In this document: one piece after another, positions 26,800 to 34,973 of the stretch
Numbering within the stretch: the first letter of the stretch is position 1
Layout of the letters: every line of letters starts with the position of its first letter
From: Croceibacterium atlanticum
Lineage (GTDB): Bacteria > Pseudomonadota > Alphaproteobacteria > Sphingomonadales > Sphingomonadaceae
Assembly (NCBI RefSeq): GCF_001008165.2
Contig: NZ_CP011452.2
Location: 2,914,001 to 2,978,000, forward strand
Direction of reading: 5' to 3'
Length of the DNA stretch: 64,000 bases
Program-made: the position numbers and the translations under genes
Notes under the pieces: model-generated
What the model was told of the DNA's origin: nothing
What the model saw: the letters and a program-made list of their open reading frames with translations, nothing else
Database searches by the model: none

Positions 26800-29220
26800 T
26801 CAGTCATCGAACCTCCCGCCGGAACCGCCGATCGGCATCCCGGGCGGGATATCGGGCGCAGCATCACCTTCTTCCATCACGCTGGAGAGCCTGTCTTCGT
26901 CCTGCAGCAGGCTGCTGACATAGCGGGCCCAGGCTCCGTCCTCACCCTTGCCGCCGGCAGAAAGGCGGGTGGCGATATTGTCAAGCCTGCCTGCCAGAAG
27001 CGCGGCCACGCCGGGGGAGGTTTCCGCATCGCGCTGCGTTTCGGCCATGGTGATGATCGCGCGATAGGCAATCCGGCGGGCGACCGCGTCCGGCCTGGCA
27101 GAGATCACTTTCTCGTCCAGCTGGTCGAGCAGATATTCCACGCCCGGCATGGCGCTGTCCCGCCGATGCTGTTCGAACAGGCGTGTCAGGCGTGAAGGCG
27201 CCAACATGCTGTCGAGCGGCAATTGCGCAGCGACATCGGCCGCGACCAGCGGATCGAAGGCGGCGGCACCGGCATTGGCGAAGACTTCCTGGTTGAACTG
27301 GGGATCGGGCAGCCGTGTGGTCGGCACCGACAGTTTCATCACCAGTTCGTCCGGCACGGTCAGCATGGATGCGGACAGGGTGCCGATCATCTTTTCGATG
27401 GCGGACCGCTGCATGTCGGCCGGGAAGGGCGCGGGTTCGGGATGATTGTCCCCCCGAACCGCATATTCATAGTCGAGGCCGCCAATGACCTTGCCGGCCG
27501 CTTCCACGTCATAGCGATGCAGCAGCCAGATCGGCACGAATTTGCGGCGCAGATTGGCCAGCGGTTCACCGGGCAGCAGCACCTGCTCCCCGAAATTGGC
27601 GAGTGCGACCTGGCGCACCGCCAGCATGTGGTCGAGCGCGGCGAGGGGATCCGGCCCGTCATCCCACATGCTGGCGATGGGGCTGGGGAGGTCCGGGGAG
27701 CGTCCGTCAATATCGGTAACGAAACGCAGACCCGCTTCCTCCACCGCCAGAGCTTTCCGGGCTGCATGTGCATCCGGGTTCTGCCCCGGAGGCGGATCGC
27801 CATACAGCCAGTCCACGGAGAAATCGTCCCACGCGCCGCCGGATCGGGCATAGGCATCGGACAGGTCGATCTTGCCGTCGGTCAGTTTGATGCGCGGGCC
27901 GGGGTAATCCATCACGCTGGTGCGATCCTGCGTGCTGCCCGCGAAATTGTGCATGAAGCCGATCGCATGGCCCACTTCATGCGCGCCCAGCTGGCGGATG
28001 CGGTCAAGCGCGGCGCGAACCGGATCATTCCCGCTTCCCGTGCCGTTTTCCGCAGTGCCGACCAGACCTTCGAAAATGGCCACGTCCTGCCGCACACGCA
28101 GGGCGCCCAGCACGACATTGCCCTTGATGATTTCGCCCGTGCGGGGATCGCGGATGCCGCCGCCATAGGACCAGCCGCGCGTCAGGCGGTTGGACCAGTT
28201 GACCATGTTGTAGCGGACATCCATCGGATCCGCCCCTTCGGGCAGGATTTCGGCGCGAAACGCGTCGATGAAGCCGGCCTTCTCGAAGGATGAAGCCCAG
28301 TAGTTCACACCTTCGAGCAAGGCTGTGCGCACGGGTTCGGGCGCGGCCGGATCGATGTAGAATATGATCGGCTTCCTGACCGTGGACCGTTCCGCCACAG
28401 GGTCAGTCTTTTCCAGGCGGAAGCGCGAGGCGAGCTGGATCGCCACCGGCTGTCCCAGTGGAGTACCGAAATCATACAGCACCGGCCCGCCGACCGGCGC
28501 ACGCGGATCCGCCAGTCGGGGCACGAAGCCGGGATCGGGCAGACGGATGAAGCTGTGGTGGACGGTGAAGCTGACCTGGCGCGCATCAGGCACGATCATG
28601 CCGGTAGTGCTGCCCCTGCCGGCCGTGTCGGTAGCGAAGGTCTGGACCACGTCCACTTCGATATTGTCGGGAAAGGCCTTCAGCGACGCCGTATCCACCG
28701 CGCTGAGCTGCGGCGAATGGCGATAACCCTTGCCCCCGCGATTGAGCGTTGCGGCAATATCCGCAACGTCGCGCATCAGGAACGGCGCCATGTCCACTTC
28801 CACGCCGTTGCTGTCGCTGGAAACGATCTTCAGCATGGCGGCGATAGTGAAGGCGAAGCTTTCTGCGGCCCCTTCTTCGGTCACGGCATCGCCCGTGGCG
28901 CGAAACGACGGATTTTCGAAAGTCGCGGCCATCTTGTCGCCGATCTGGCGGAAGCACAGCAATTGGGAAACGTTGACCCGGCCCCGGTCCAGCATGCTGT
29001 CCGCGGTCCCAAGCCCGGTGCGCAGCGCGCTGGCATAGACATAGCAGCCGGACTGCCCATCGGCATCGGGCGCGGGCAATGTGAAATGCACCGTCCCCTG
29101 GTCCGATGAAGTACTGACCGGCAGCAGAACCTCCTGCGCGGAGGCGGCGGCCGGAATAAGCAATACCATCGGTAATGCGGAAATGAGCAAATGCCGCGAC
29201 AATCTGCGCGTCCGTTCCAA
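26800..29220 (-). CDS. Secreted zinc-dependent metalloprotease (metzincin, DUF5117/DUF4953 type)
   Basis: A roughly 806-residue exported protein with a signal peptide (RHLLISALPMVLLIPAAASA). Around residue 414 lies HEVGHAIGFMHN, the HExxHxxGxxH zinc site of metzincins, and about 20 residues on is SVMDY, the Met-turn. Large N- and C-terminal regions of unknown function flank the protease core, as in the family carrying DUF5117, DUF5118 and DUF4953 around a central protease. Start is uncertain: TTG 29220 has AGGGGG upstream, TTG 29253 has none, and ATG 29169 would truncate the leader. It is first in a possible operon with the RND pair and divergent from the Lrp-type regulator. Confidence 0.85.
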   Translation of the reverse strand: MERTRRLSRHLLISALPMVLLIPAAASAQEVLLPVSTSSDQGTVHFTLPAPDADGQSGCYVYASALRTGLGTADSMLDRGRVNVSQLLCFRQIGDKMAATFENPSFRATGDAVTEEGAAESFAFTIAAMLKIVSSDSNGVEVDMAPFLMRDVADIAATLNRGGKGYRHSPQLSAVDTASLKAFPDNIEVDVVQTFATDTAGRGSTTGMIVPDARQVSFTVHHSFIRLPDPGFVPRLADPRAPVGGPVLYDFGTPLGQPVAIQLASRFRLEKTDPVAERSTVRKPIIFYIDPAAPEPVRTALLEGVNYWASSFEKAGFIDAFRAEILPEGADPMDVRYNMVNWSNRLTRGWSYGGGIRDPRTGEIIKGNVVLGALRVRQDVAIFEGLVGTAENGTGSGNDPVRAALDRIRQLGAHEVGHAIGFMHNFAGSTQDRTSVMDYPGPRIKLTDGKIDLSDAYARSGGAWDDFSVDWLYGDPPPGQNPDAHAARKALAVEEAGLRFVTDIDGRSPDLPSPIASMWDDGPDPLAALDHMLAVRQVALANFGEQVLLPGEPLANLRRKFVPIWLLHRYDVEAAGKVIGGLDYEYAVRGDNHPEPAPFPADMQRSAIEKMIGTLSASMLTVPDELVMKLSVPTTRLPDPQFNQEVFANAGAAAFDPLVAADVAAQLPLDSMLAPSRLTRLFEQHRRDSAMPGVEYLLDQLDEKVISARPDAVARRIAYRAIITMAETQRDAETSPGVAALLAGRLDNIATRLSAGGKGEDGAWARYVSSLLQDEDRLSSVMEEGDAAPDIPPGMPIGGSGGRFDD

Positions 29221-29332
29221 AATCGACCCCCTGTTTTGATCGTGACCGCCCAATAAGCTGACGATGAGGTAGGAATATCACTCCACTCATTGCGCATCCT
29301 TGGAAATTTGGCATCATCGGATCGTGATCTTG

Positions 29333-29854
29333 ATGGATTTCGGCGGGGGAATGGAATTGGGCAACGAAAACGATCACAAGCCAATTGATCGCACCGACTT
29401 TCGAGTCTTGCGGGCATTGGTTGAAGATGGGCGTGCCGCGGACGTAACGCTCGGGGAACGCGTGCATCTTTCCAGCACCGCTGCGGCGCGGCGCCGAAAA
29501 ATCCTCGAAGAGAAGGGGATCGTTTCCGGTTACGGCGCCGTGATCGACCAGAAATCGCTGGGCTTCACGATAACGGTGCTCGTGCTGATCGAACTCAGCT
29601 CGCAGGCGGAGGCAAAGCTGGTCGAGTTCGAGGAGGCTGTGAAGGGCTGCCCTTCAATGTCCTATTGCAGCTTCATCTCCGGCGAGAACGACTTCATGAT
29701 GCTCATCAATGCGCGGTCCTTCGACGACTATGAAAGGATCTATCGCAAGGAGCTTTCCAACCTGCCCCATGTGTCGAAGATCCGCAGCAGTTTCATGCTG
29801 CGCGAGGTCGCGCGCCGGCGAATCGCACCGGCGATTCTGGATGATTTCAGTTGA
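29333..29854 (+). CDS. Lrp/AsnC-family transcriptional regulator
   Basis: A 173-residue feast/famine regulator. The N-terminal helix-turn-helix reads IDRTDFRVLRALVEDGRAADVTLGERVHLSSTAAARRRKILEEKG (conserved blocks in several pieces), followed by IVSGYGAVIDQKSLGFTITVLVLIEL and the C-terminal RAM effector domain with SGENDFMMLINARSFDDYERIY. ATG 29333 is taken; ATG 29351 is possible but has a purine run touching it. It faces away from the metalloprotease gene and precedes the TonB receptor on the same strand, so it may control both in response to an amino acid. That link is inference. Confidence 0.88.
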   Translation: MDFGGGMELGNENDHKPIDRTDFRVLRALVEDGRAADVTLGERVHLSSTAAARRRKILEEKGIVSGYGAVIDQKSLGFTITVLVLIELSSQAEAKLVEFEEAVKGCPSMSYCSFISGENDFMMLINARSFDDYERIYRKELSNLPHVSKIRSSFMLREVARRRIAPAILDDFS

Positions 29855-29951
29855 ATGGCGAAGTGGTGGCGGGGCGCCGGAGGATCGTGACGGAATTCGA
29901 TAGCGGGATGGTGTTCTGCGCAAGAATGCTGCGCGAACAATGCCGTGCACA

Positions 29952-29969
29952 TGCAAAATATCTGCAAAA
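29952..29969. promoter_or_regulatory. Phased TGCAAAA direct repeats upstream of TonB receptor
   Basis: TGCAAAA occurs at 29952-29958 and again at 29963-29969, exactly 11 bases apart (one helical turn), in the 257-base gap between the Lrp-type gene and the TonB receptor. A TTGACC lies just downstream at about 29990. The arrangement suits a regulator site, but no binding protein can be named. Confidence 0.35.
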
Positions 29970-30079
29970 CGATATCGGCTTTGACCTATAGTTCCAACTG
30001 ACAGCGGAGGACATCAAAAAGAACATACTAGCCGGACCGGCCAGAACGGTCCCGGATAGGCAAAGAGATAAGTGGGGGA

Positions 30080-30111
30080 GGATCAACTTACACCAAAAAG
30101 GGGGTTGATCC
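30080..30111 (+). promoter_or_regulatory. Stem-loop abutting the receptor start codon
   Basis: GGATCAAC (30080-30087) and GTTGATCC (30104-30111) are perfect complements separated by 16 bases, and the second arm ends immediately before the GTG start at 30112. The purine run AAAAAGGGGG, the only ribosome binding candidate, lies partly in the loop. The hairpin could control initiation. Confidence 0.45.
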
Positions 30112-33042
30112 GTGAATAATACAAATAAGTTTCAAGAACTTCGTCAGAAGTCGGGGGGTCGCAAACAGCGCCTTTTGGCTGGCGCGGCCGGTGCGGCCGT
30201 AGCTTTTACCTTTATCGCGGCGCCTGCATTTGCGCAGGACGCGGGTGCTGCTGAAGAAGAATACGAGGCGCCTATCATCGTCACCGGATCGCGCATTGTC
30301 CGCGACGGTTACGATGCGCCGACGCCGCTGAGCGTTATTTCCGGCGAGGAAATCAACACCGAGGCGCCGGCAAACATCTCCGACTTCGTGAACACTCTCC
30401 CGGCCGTTTCCGGAAGTCAGAACGGGGGCACGAATTCGGGCAGTCTTTCCAGTTCCAACGCCGGCATCAATGCGCTGAACCTGCGCGATCTCGGCAGCAA
30501 CCGCACGCTTGTACTGCTTGATGGCCGGCGTTCAGTGACATCTTCCGCCGCAGGGTTGGTGGACGTGAATACGTTCCCGCAGTCCCTGATCGAACGGGTT
30601 GAAGTGGTGACCGGCGGTGCTTCTGCCGCTTATGGTTCCGACGCTGTTTCCGGTGTCGTAAACTTCGTTCTCGACCGCGACTATCAAGGTTTCAAAGCCA
30701 ATTACGAATATGGCGTCACCACTTACGGAGACGTTCCAAACCACAAGATCGAACTGACCGGCGGGGCAAGCCTGCTCGATGACCGCCTTCATATCATCGC
30801 CAGCGGTGAATTCTTCACCCAGGAAGGCGTGGATACCATCGATCGTGACTGGAATACCCACACTTTCATGGTGAATAATCCGTATTATGCTGCGGGTAAT
30901 GGCCAGCCTGAAAGGATCTGGGCGGACGGCATAGGTGAAGCGATCCTTTCGCCCGGCGGCCTGATCACGAGCGGGCCGTTCCGCGGCACCTATTTCGGTG
31001 CAATCGATCCGGGTACCGGCCTGGCGACTCTTGGTGAGTTCGCTTACGGCGCGACCACCGGCCGTTACACGATTGGCGGCGATTACCTGTTGGAGGACGA
31101 ACATTTCGGCTCCAATTCGCTCGCCCCGCATGAAGAACGGATCGGCCTGTTCGGGCGTATCGGTTATGAAATCACGCCTGATGTCGAGCTGTTCGCTCAG
31201 GTGTCGTGGAACCAGTATGAAGGCCAGAGCTTCTATCAGCAGACCCCCTCATCCGCGACGATCCAGCTCGATAACCCGTATTTGCCCCAGTCCTTCGTGG
31301 ACATGGTCAATGATTACAATGCGACTGCGGCACCGGCGGATCAGGTTTCCTCGATCAGCATCGGAACGTCGAACGCGGGCATTCCTGCGGCCGGCTCTGA
31401 CAACAAGCGCGTGGTGGAGCGGTATCTTGTCGGCGCTGAAGGTTCGCTGGATGTCCTGGGCGGCCTGGACTGGGACATTTCCTACCAGATGGGCCGTGCC
31501 GATCTCGATCAGCAGTTGACCAATACCTGGCTGAACTCCCGCATGAACGCCATGACCGATGCGGTGTATGACGGTGGCGGGAACATTGTCTGCCGGGTCA
31601 ATATCGACGGAAATCCGAACAATGATCTGCCGGGTTGCGTGCCGATCAATCGTATCGGCATTGGCGGCGTCACGGATGAAGCGGTCGACTATCTCTTCCA
31701 GCTCACGCCGTTCCGGAACCAGGTCGTGAAACAGGAAGTGGCAGCGTTCAACCTGTCGACAAACAGCCTTTTCGATATCTGGGCAGGCCCGGTTTCGCTG
31801 GCCCTGGGTGGTGAGTACCGCAAGGAAACGCTCGACAGTACTCTCGATCCTCTTCAGTACGAACAGACCTGGCTCTACGGCAACTATCGCGAAGATGATG
31901 GCTCCTACAATGTGAAGGAAGCCTATATCGAAACGATCGTTCCGTTGTTTGACGGCGCCGATTTCAACGGTGCGTTCCGCATCACCGATTACAGCAGCTC
32001 GGGCACGGTCTATACTTACAAGCTGGGCCTGACCTGGCAGGTGATCGATGCGATCAAGCTGCGCGGCACCTATTCGCGTGACATTCGTGCCGGCAATCTG
32101 CTCGATCTGTTTGCCAGCGGTACGGCGCGTACGAACTCGATCAGTCGTCCGATCCTGGATTCCAACGGGAATGTTACTGGCGTCTCCGTTTCGGATCAGT
32201 TCGTGCAGAGTGCCACGGGCAACCCGCAAATCGATCCGGAAAAGGCGGATACGATCGGTCTCGGCGTGGTCTTCACGCCCGGGTTCCTGCCTGGTTTTGC
32301 GTTCTCGGCCGATTACTTCAAAATCGACCTGTCGGACGCGATCGGCTCGCTCAGCGCGGAACAGGCTGTTCTGTTCTGCTACGAGCAGAAGGTGGAGGAA
32401 CAGTGCCTCAATATCGAGTATGAAGGTGGCCAGCGGTTCAGCACGGGGCGCAACCTCGATGTGCTGACCATCGACTTGCCGGTTTTCAACTTCGCGAGCC
32501 AGAAGGTTAGCGGTGTCGACTTCGAAGCCAGCTATCGCACCCCTCTCGGGCCGGGTGATCTGGCGCTTCGTGCGGTCGCTTCACACTATATCGAGAATGT
32601 CTCGGATGATGGATTCAGCTATCCCACCGATACTGCCGGCGCCACCCTTCCGAGCTGGAGCTATCGTCTCACGGCAAGCTACGATTACAATGGCTTCCGC
32701 ACGACGATCGTGGGGCGTGGCTTCGATGATGGCGTGATCGACAACGCTTATGTTGTCTGTTCCGTCAACTGCCCGGCATCCAGCCCTGATGCGCGCACGG
32801 TCAATAATAATTACCGTGCGGGCTCGTTCTATCTCGATACCAACTTCGTTTATGAATTCGAGGTGGCTGGTGTAGCCGCTCAGGCTAAATTCGCGGTCAA
32901 GAACGTCCTGAACAAGGATCCGTATGTATTCGGCTACGGGACGATCGGCGGCAACAATACCGCTGCTTATCCGCGGACCGATCGCGGTTTGTACGATACT
33001 CTTGGTCGTACGTTCCGTCTCGGTGTGAGCTTCGAATACTAA
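30112..33042 (+). CDS. TonB-dependent outer-membrane receptor (amidohydrolase-locus)
   Basis: A 976-residue TonB-dependent receptor with GTG start, a signal region (LLAGAAGAAVAFTFIAAPAFAQ), a TonB-box-like EAPIIVTGSRIVRDG, and a plug domain containing INALNLRDLGSNRTLVLLDG and SLIERVEVVTGGASAAYGSDA. It ends LGRTFRLGVSFEY. Sphingomonad receptors of this long type are often next to peptidases or amidohydrolases. Two exported M20-like hydrolases follow, so the ligand may be a peptide or N-acyl amino acid. Base composition is slightly more A/T-rich at third positions than neighbours (more GTT, TAT), suggesting high expression or a different origin. Confidence 0.93.
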   Translation: MNNTNKFQELRQKSGGRKQRLLAGAAGAAVAFTFIAAPAFAQDAGAAEEEYEAPIIVTGSRIVRDGYDAPTPLSVISGEEINTEAPANISDFVNTLPAVSGSQNGGTNSGSLSSSNAGINALNLRDLGSNRTLVLLDGRRSVTSSAAGLVDVNTFPQSLIERVEVVTGGASAAYGSDAVSGVVNFVLDRDYQGFKANYEYGVTTYGDVPNHKIELTGGASLLDDRLHIIASGEFFTQEGVDTIDRDWNTHTFMVNNPYYAAGNGQPERIWADGIGEAILSPGGLITSGPFRGTYFGAIDPGTGLATLGEFAYGATTGRYTIGGDYLLEDEHFGSNSLAPHEERIGLFGRIGYEITPDVELFAQVSWNQYEGQSFYQQTPSSATIQLDNPYLPQSFVDMVNDYNATAAPADQVSSISIGTSNAGIPAAGSDNKRVVERYLVGAEGSLDVLGGLDWDISYQMGRADLDQQLTNTWLNSRMNAMTDAVYDGGGNIVCRVNIDGNPNNDLPGCVPINRIGIGGVTDEAVDYLFQLTPFRNQVVKQEVAAFNLSTNSLFDIWAGPVSLALGGEYRKETLDSTLDPLQYEQTWLYGNYREDDGSYNVKEAYIETIVPLFDGADFNGAFRITDYSSSGTVYTYKLGLTWQVIDAIKLRGTYSRDIRAGNLLDLFASGTARTNSISRPILDSNGNVTGVSVSDQFVQSATGNPQIDPEKADTIGLGVVFTPGFLPGFAFSADYFKIDLSDAIGSLSAEQAVLFCYEQKVEEQCLNIEYEGGQRFSTGRNLDVLTIDLPVFNFASQKVSGVDFEASYRTPLGPGDLALRAVASHYIENVSDDGFSYPTDTAGATLPSWSYRLTASYDYNGFRTTIVGRGFDDGVIDNAYVVCSVNCPASSPDARTVNNNYRAGSFYLDTNFVYEFEVAGVAAQAKFAVKNVLNKDPYVFGYGTIGGNNTAAYPRTDRGLYDTLGRTFRLGVSFEY

Positions 33043-33055
33043 TAGCGAGACGGCA

Positions 33056-33081
33056 GGGGGCGGCGCCGCATCGCCGCCCCC
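33056..33081 (+). terminator. Strong stem-loop after TonB receptor, terminator-like
   Basis: GGGGGCGGCG and CGCCGCCCCC form a 10-bp GC stem with a 6-base loop 14 bases past the receptor stop, followed by a pyrimidine tract with only short T runs. It may attenuate rather than stop transcription into the hydrolase genes, lowering their level relative to the receptor. Confidence 0.6.
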
Positions 33082-33193
33082 TTCCACCTTCTTTCGATCA
33101 CTTTGCATTGCGAGCGCCAGCGCTCTTCGTGTCGCACCAATCAGCCAGGCCAACCCGGAAATATCGGGGCCAAATGATGAGGATTACTCTCAG

Positions 33194-34780
33194 ATGATGA
33201 AGCTTCGCCACCGCACTTTGACTGCAATTGCAGCACTTTCAGCAGTTACCCTGTCCGCCCCGGCACATGCAGAGGCGCCGCAAGCCTACAAGGATGAAGC
33301 TATTGCCGGTGTCGAGGACCGGGCCAAGCTGGTCCAGGAAATCGTGGATTCCATCTTCAGCTTCCAGGAACCGGGCTTTCAGGAATTCCAGACGCGGGAT
33401 TATCTGACCGATATTCTGGAAAAGAACGGCTTCACCATCGTCAAGGGCGCCGCGGGCATTCCCAGCGCCTTCACCGCCACATGGAGCAATGGTGAAGGTC
33501 CGAAGATTGCACTCGGCAGCGATGTGGACGGGCTTCTCGGCCTCAGCCAGAAGCCGGGCACTGGCGAAATCACTCCATTGATTCCGGGCGCGCCGGGGCA
33601 TGGCGAAGGGCATAATTCCGGCATGGCCGTGATGGTCGCTTCCGCCCTCGCGGTGAAGGACGTGATGGAGAAGCATGACATCAAGGGCACGCTGATGCTC
33701 TGGCCCGGCATTGCCGAGGAACTGCTGGCCACAAAAGCCTTCTTCGTGCGCGAAGGCATGTTCGAAGGTTTCGACGCCTGCATCTTCACCCATGTCGCCA
33801 ACAGTTTCGGCACCGGTTACGGCCAGGGTCGCGGCAACGGGATGGTGTCGGTGGAATATACGTTCCAAGGCAAGACCTCGCACGGGGCGGGTGCCCCATG
33901 GGCAGGGCGCAGCGCGCTTGACGGCGTGGAACTGATGAATGTCGCCTGGAATTTCCGCCGCGAACATCTGCCGCTGACCCAGCGTTCGCACTATGTGATC
34001 ACCAATGGCGGCGGTCAGCCGAATATCGTGCCAGGCGAAGCATCGGTCTGGTATTATTTCCGTGACCACACTTTTGACGGCATTCGCGAACTCTACGAGA
34101 TCGGCAACACTATTTCCGAAGCCGCTGCCGCAGCGACCGGCACGACGGTGCAGCGCCGGACGCTGGGTTATGCCGCCCCGCAATGGGCGAACAAGCCGCT
34201 GGCCGAAGCTGCCTACAAGAACATCCAGGCGGTCGGCATGCCGGACTGGACGGCGGAGGATCAGGCCTTCGCCAGGATGTTGCAGGAAGCCAATGATCGC
34301 CCGCTGGAACCGCTGCGCAGTGAAGTGGGCGAACTGGGCGTGCCGTCTGATATTCCGCCGATGGGCGGCGGGTCTGACGATATCGGCGATATCATGTGGG
34401 CCCTGCCGACCATCACCATCCGCTTCCCGTCCAACGTGCCGAACATGATCGGCCACAACATCACGGCTGCAATGGCAATGGCGACGCCGGTTGCCCACAA
34501 GGGGGCGGTTGCCGGGGCGAAGGCCGTGGCGCTGACCACGCTGGACATACTGACCACGCCCGAACTGGTTTCGGAAGCGAAGAAGTACCAGCAGGAAGTG
34601 CAGTTTGCGGAACAGAGCTACGATCCTGTCCTCACTCCTGAAGACAAGCCGGCCATCCACCTGAACAAGGAAATCATGGATCGCCTGCGGCCGGAGCTCG
34701 AGAAGTTCTATTACGATCCTTCCAAATACGACACCTATCTGGATCAGCTTGGCGTGGACTATCCCAATACGGGTGGCTGA
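33194..34780 (+). CDS. Exported M20-family amidohydrolase (AbgB-like), copy 1
   Basis: A 528-residue protein with a Sec signal peptide (HRTLTAIAALSAVTLSAPAHA), then an M20D/AbgB-type metallo-amidohydrolase. Motifs in order: EPGFQEFQTRDYL, ALGSDVDGL, PGHGEGHNSG (residues 134-143), WPGIAEELLATK with the catalytic Glu-Glu pair (175/176), GKTSHGAGAPWAGRSALDGV and QPNIVPGEASVWYYFRD. Relatives cleave aminobenzoyl-glutamate, hippurate or dipeptides. The family metal site normally reads GCGHN or ACGHD; here Cys is replaced by Glu (E138). It lies 151 bases after the TonB receptor and is a close tandem paralogue of the next gene. Confidence 0.9.
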   Translation: MMKLRHRTLTAIAALSAVTLSAPAHAEAPQAYKDEAIAGVEDRAKLVQEIVDSIFSFQEPGFQEFQTRDYLTDILEKNGFTIVKGAAGIPSAFTATWSNGEGPKIALGSDVDGLLGLSQKPGTGEITPLIPGAPGHGEGHNSGMAVMVASALAVKDVMEKHDIKGTLMLWPGIAEELLATKAFFVREGMFEGFDACIFTHVANSFGTGYGQGRGNGMVSVEYTFQGKTSHGAGAPWAGRSALDGVELMNVAWNFRREHLPLTQRSHYVITNGGGQPNIVPGEASVWYYFRDHTFDGIRELYEIGNTISEAAAAATGTTVQRRTLGYAAPQWANKPLAEAAYKNIQAVGMPDWTAEDQAFARMLQEANDRPLEPLRSEVGELGVPSDIPPMGGGSDDIGDIMWALPTITIRFPSNVPNMIGHNITAAMAMATPVAHKGAVAGAKAVALTTLDILTTPELVSEAKKYQQEVQFAEQSYDPVLTPEDKPAIHLNKEIMDRLRPELEKFYYDPSKYDTYLDQLGVDYPNTGG

Positions 34781-34819
34781 TCCCAGGCTCTTCTGAAGAA
34801 GTATGTTTCTTCCCCGGAG

Positions 34820-34854
34820 AAGGGTGGCAGGCACCTCGCACGCCACCCTTTTTC
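34820..34854 (+). terminator. Rho-independent terminator between the two amidohydrolases
   Basis: AAGGGTGGC (34820-34828) pairs with GCCACCCTT (34842-34850), followed by a T run. It lies 40 bases past the first amidohydrolase stop, so the second copy, 120 bases downstream, probably depends on readthrough or its own promoter. Confidence 0.8.
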
Positions 34855-34973
34855 ACACCCGCCGGCGATGCGCCTGCCTGCAGTTGCGGCAAGCCTGGCA
34901 GGATCATCTCTCAACTCAACCACCGGATGGCTGAATATCAGCTGGATTCCACTCACCTTCCAAGGGGCAAAAG

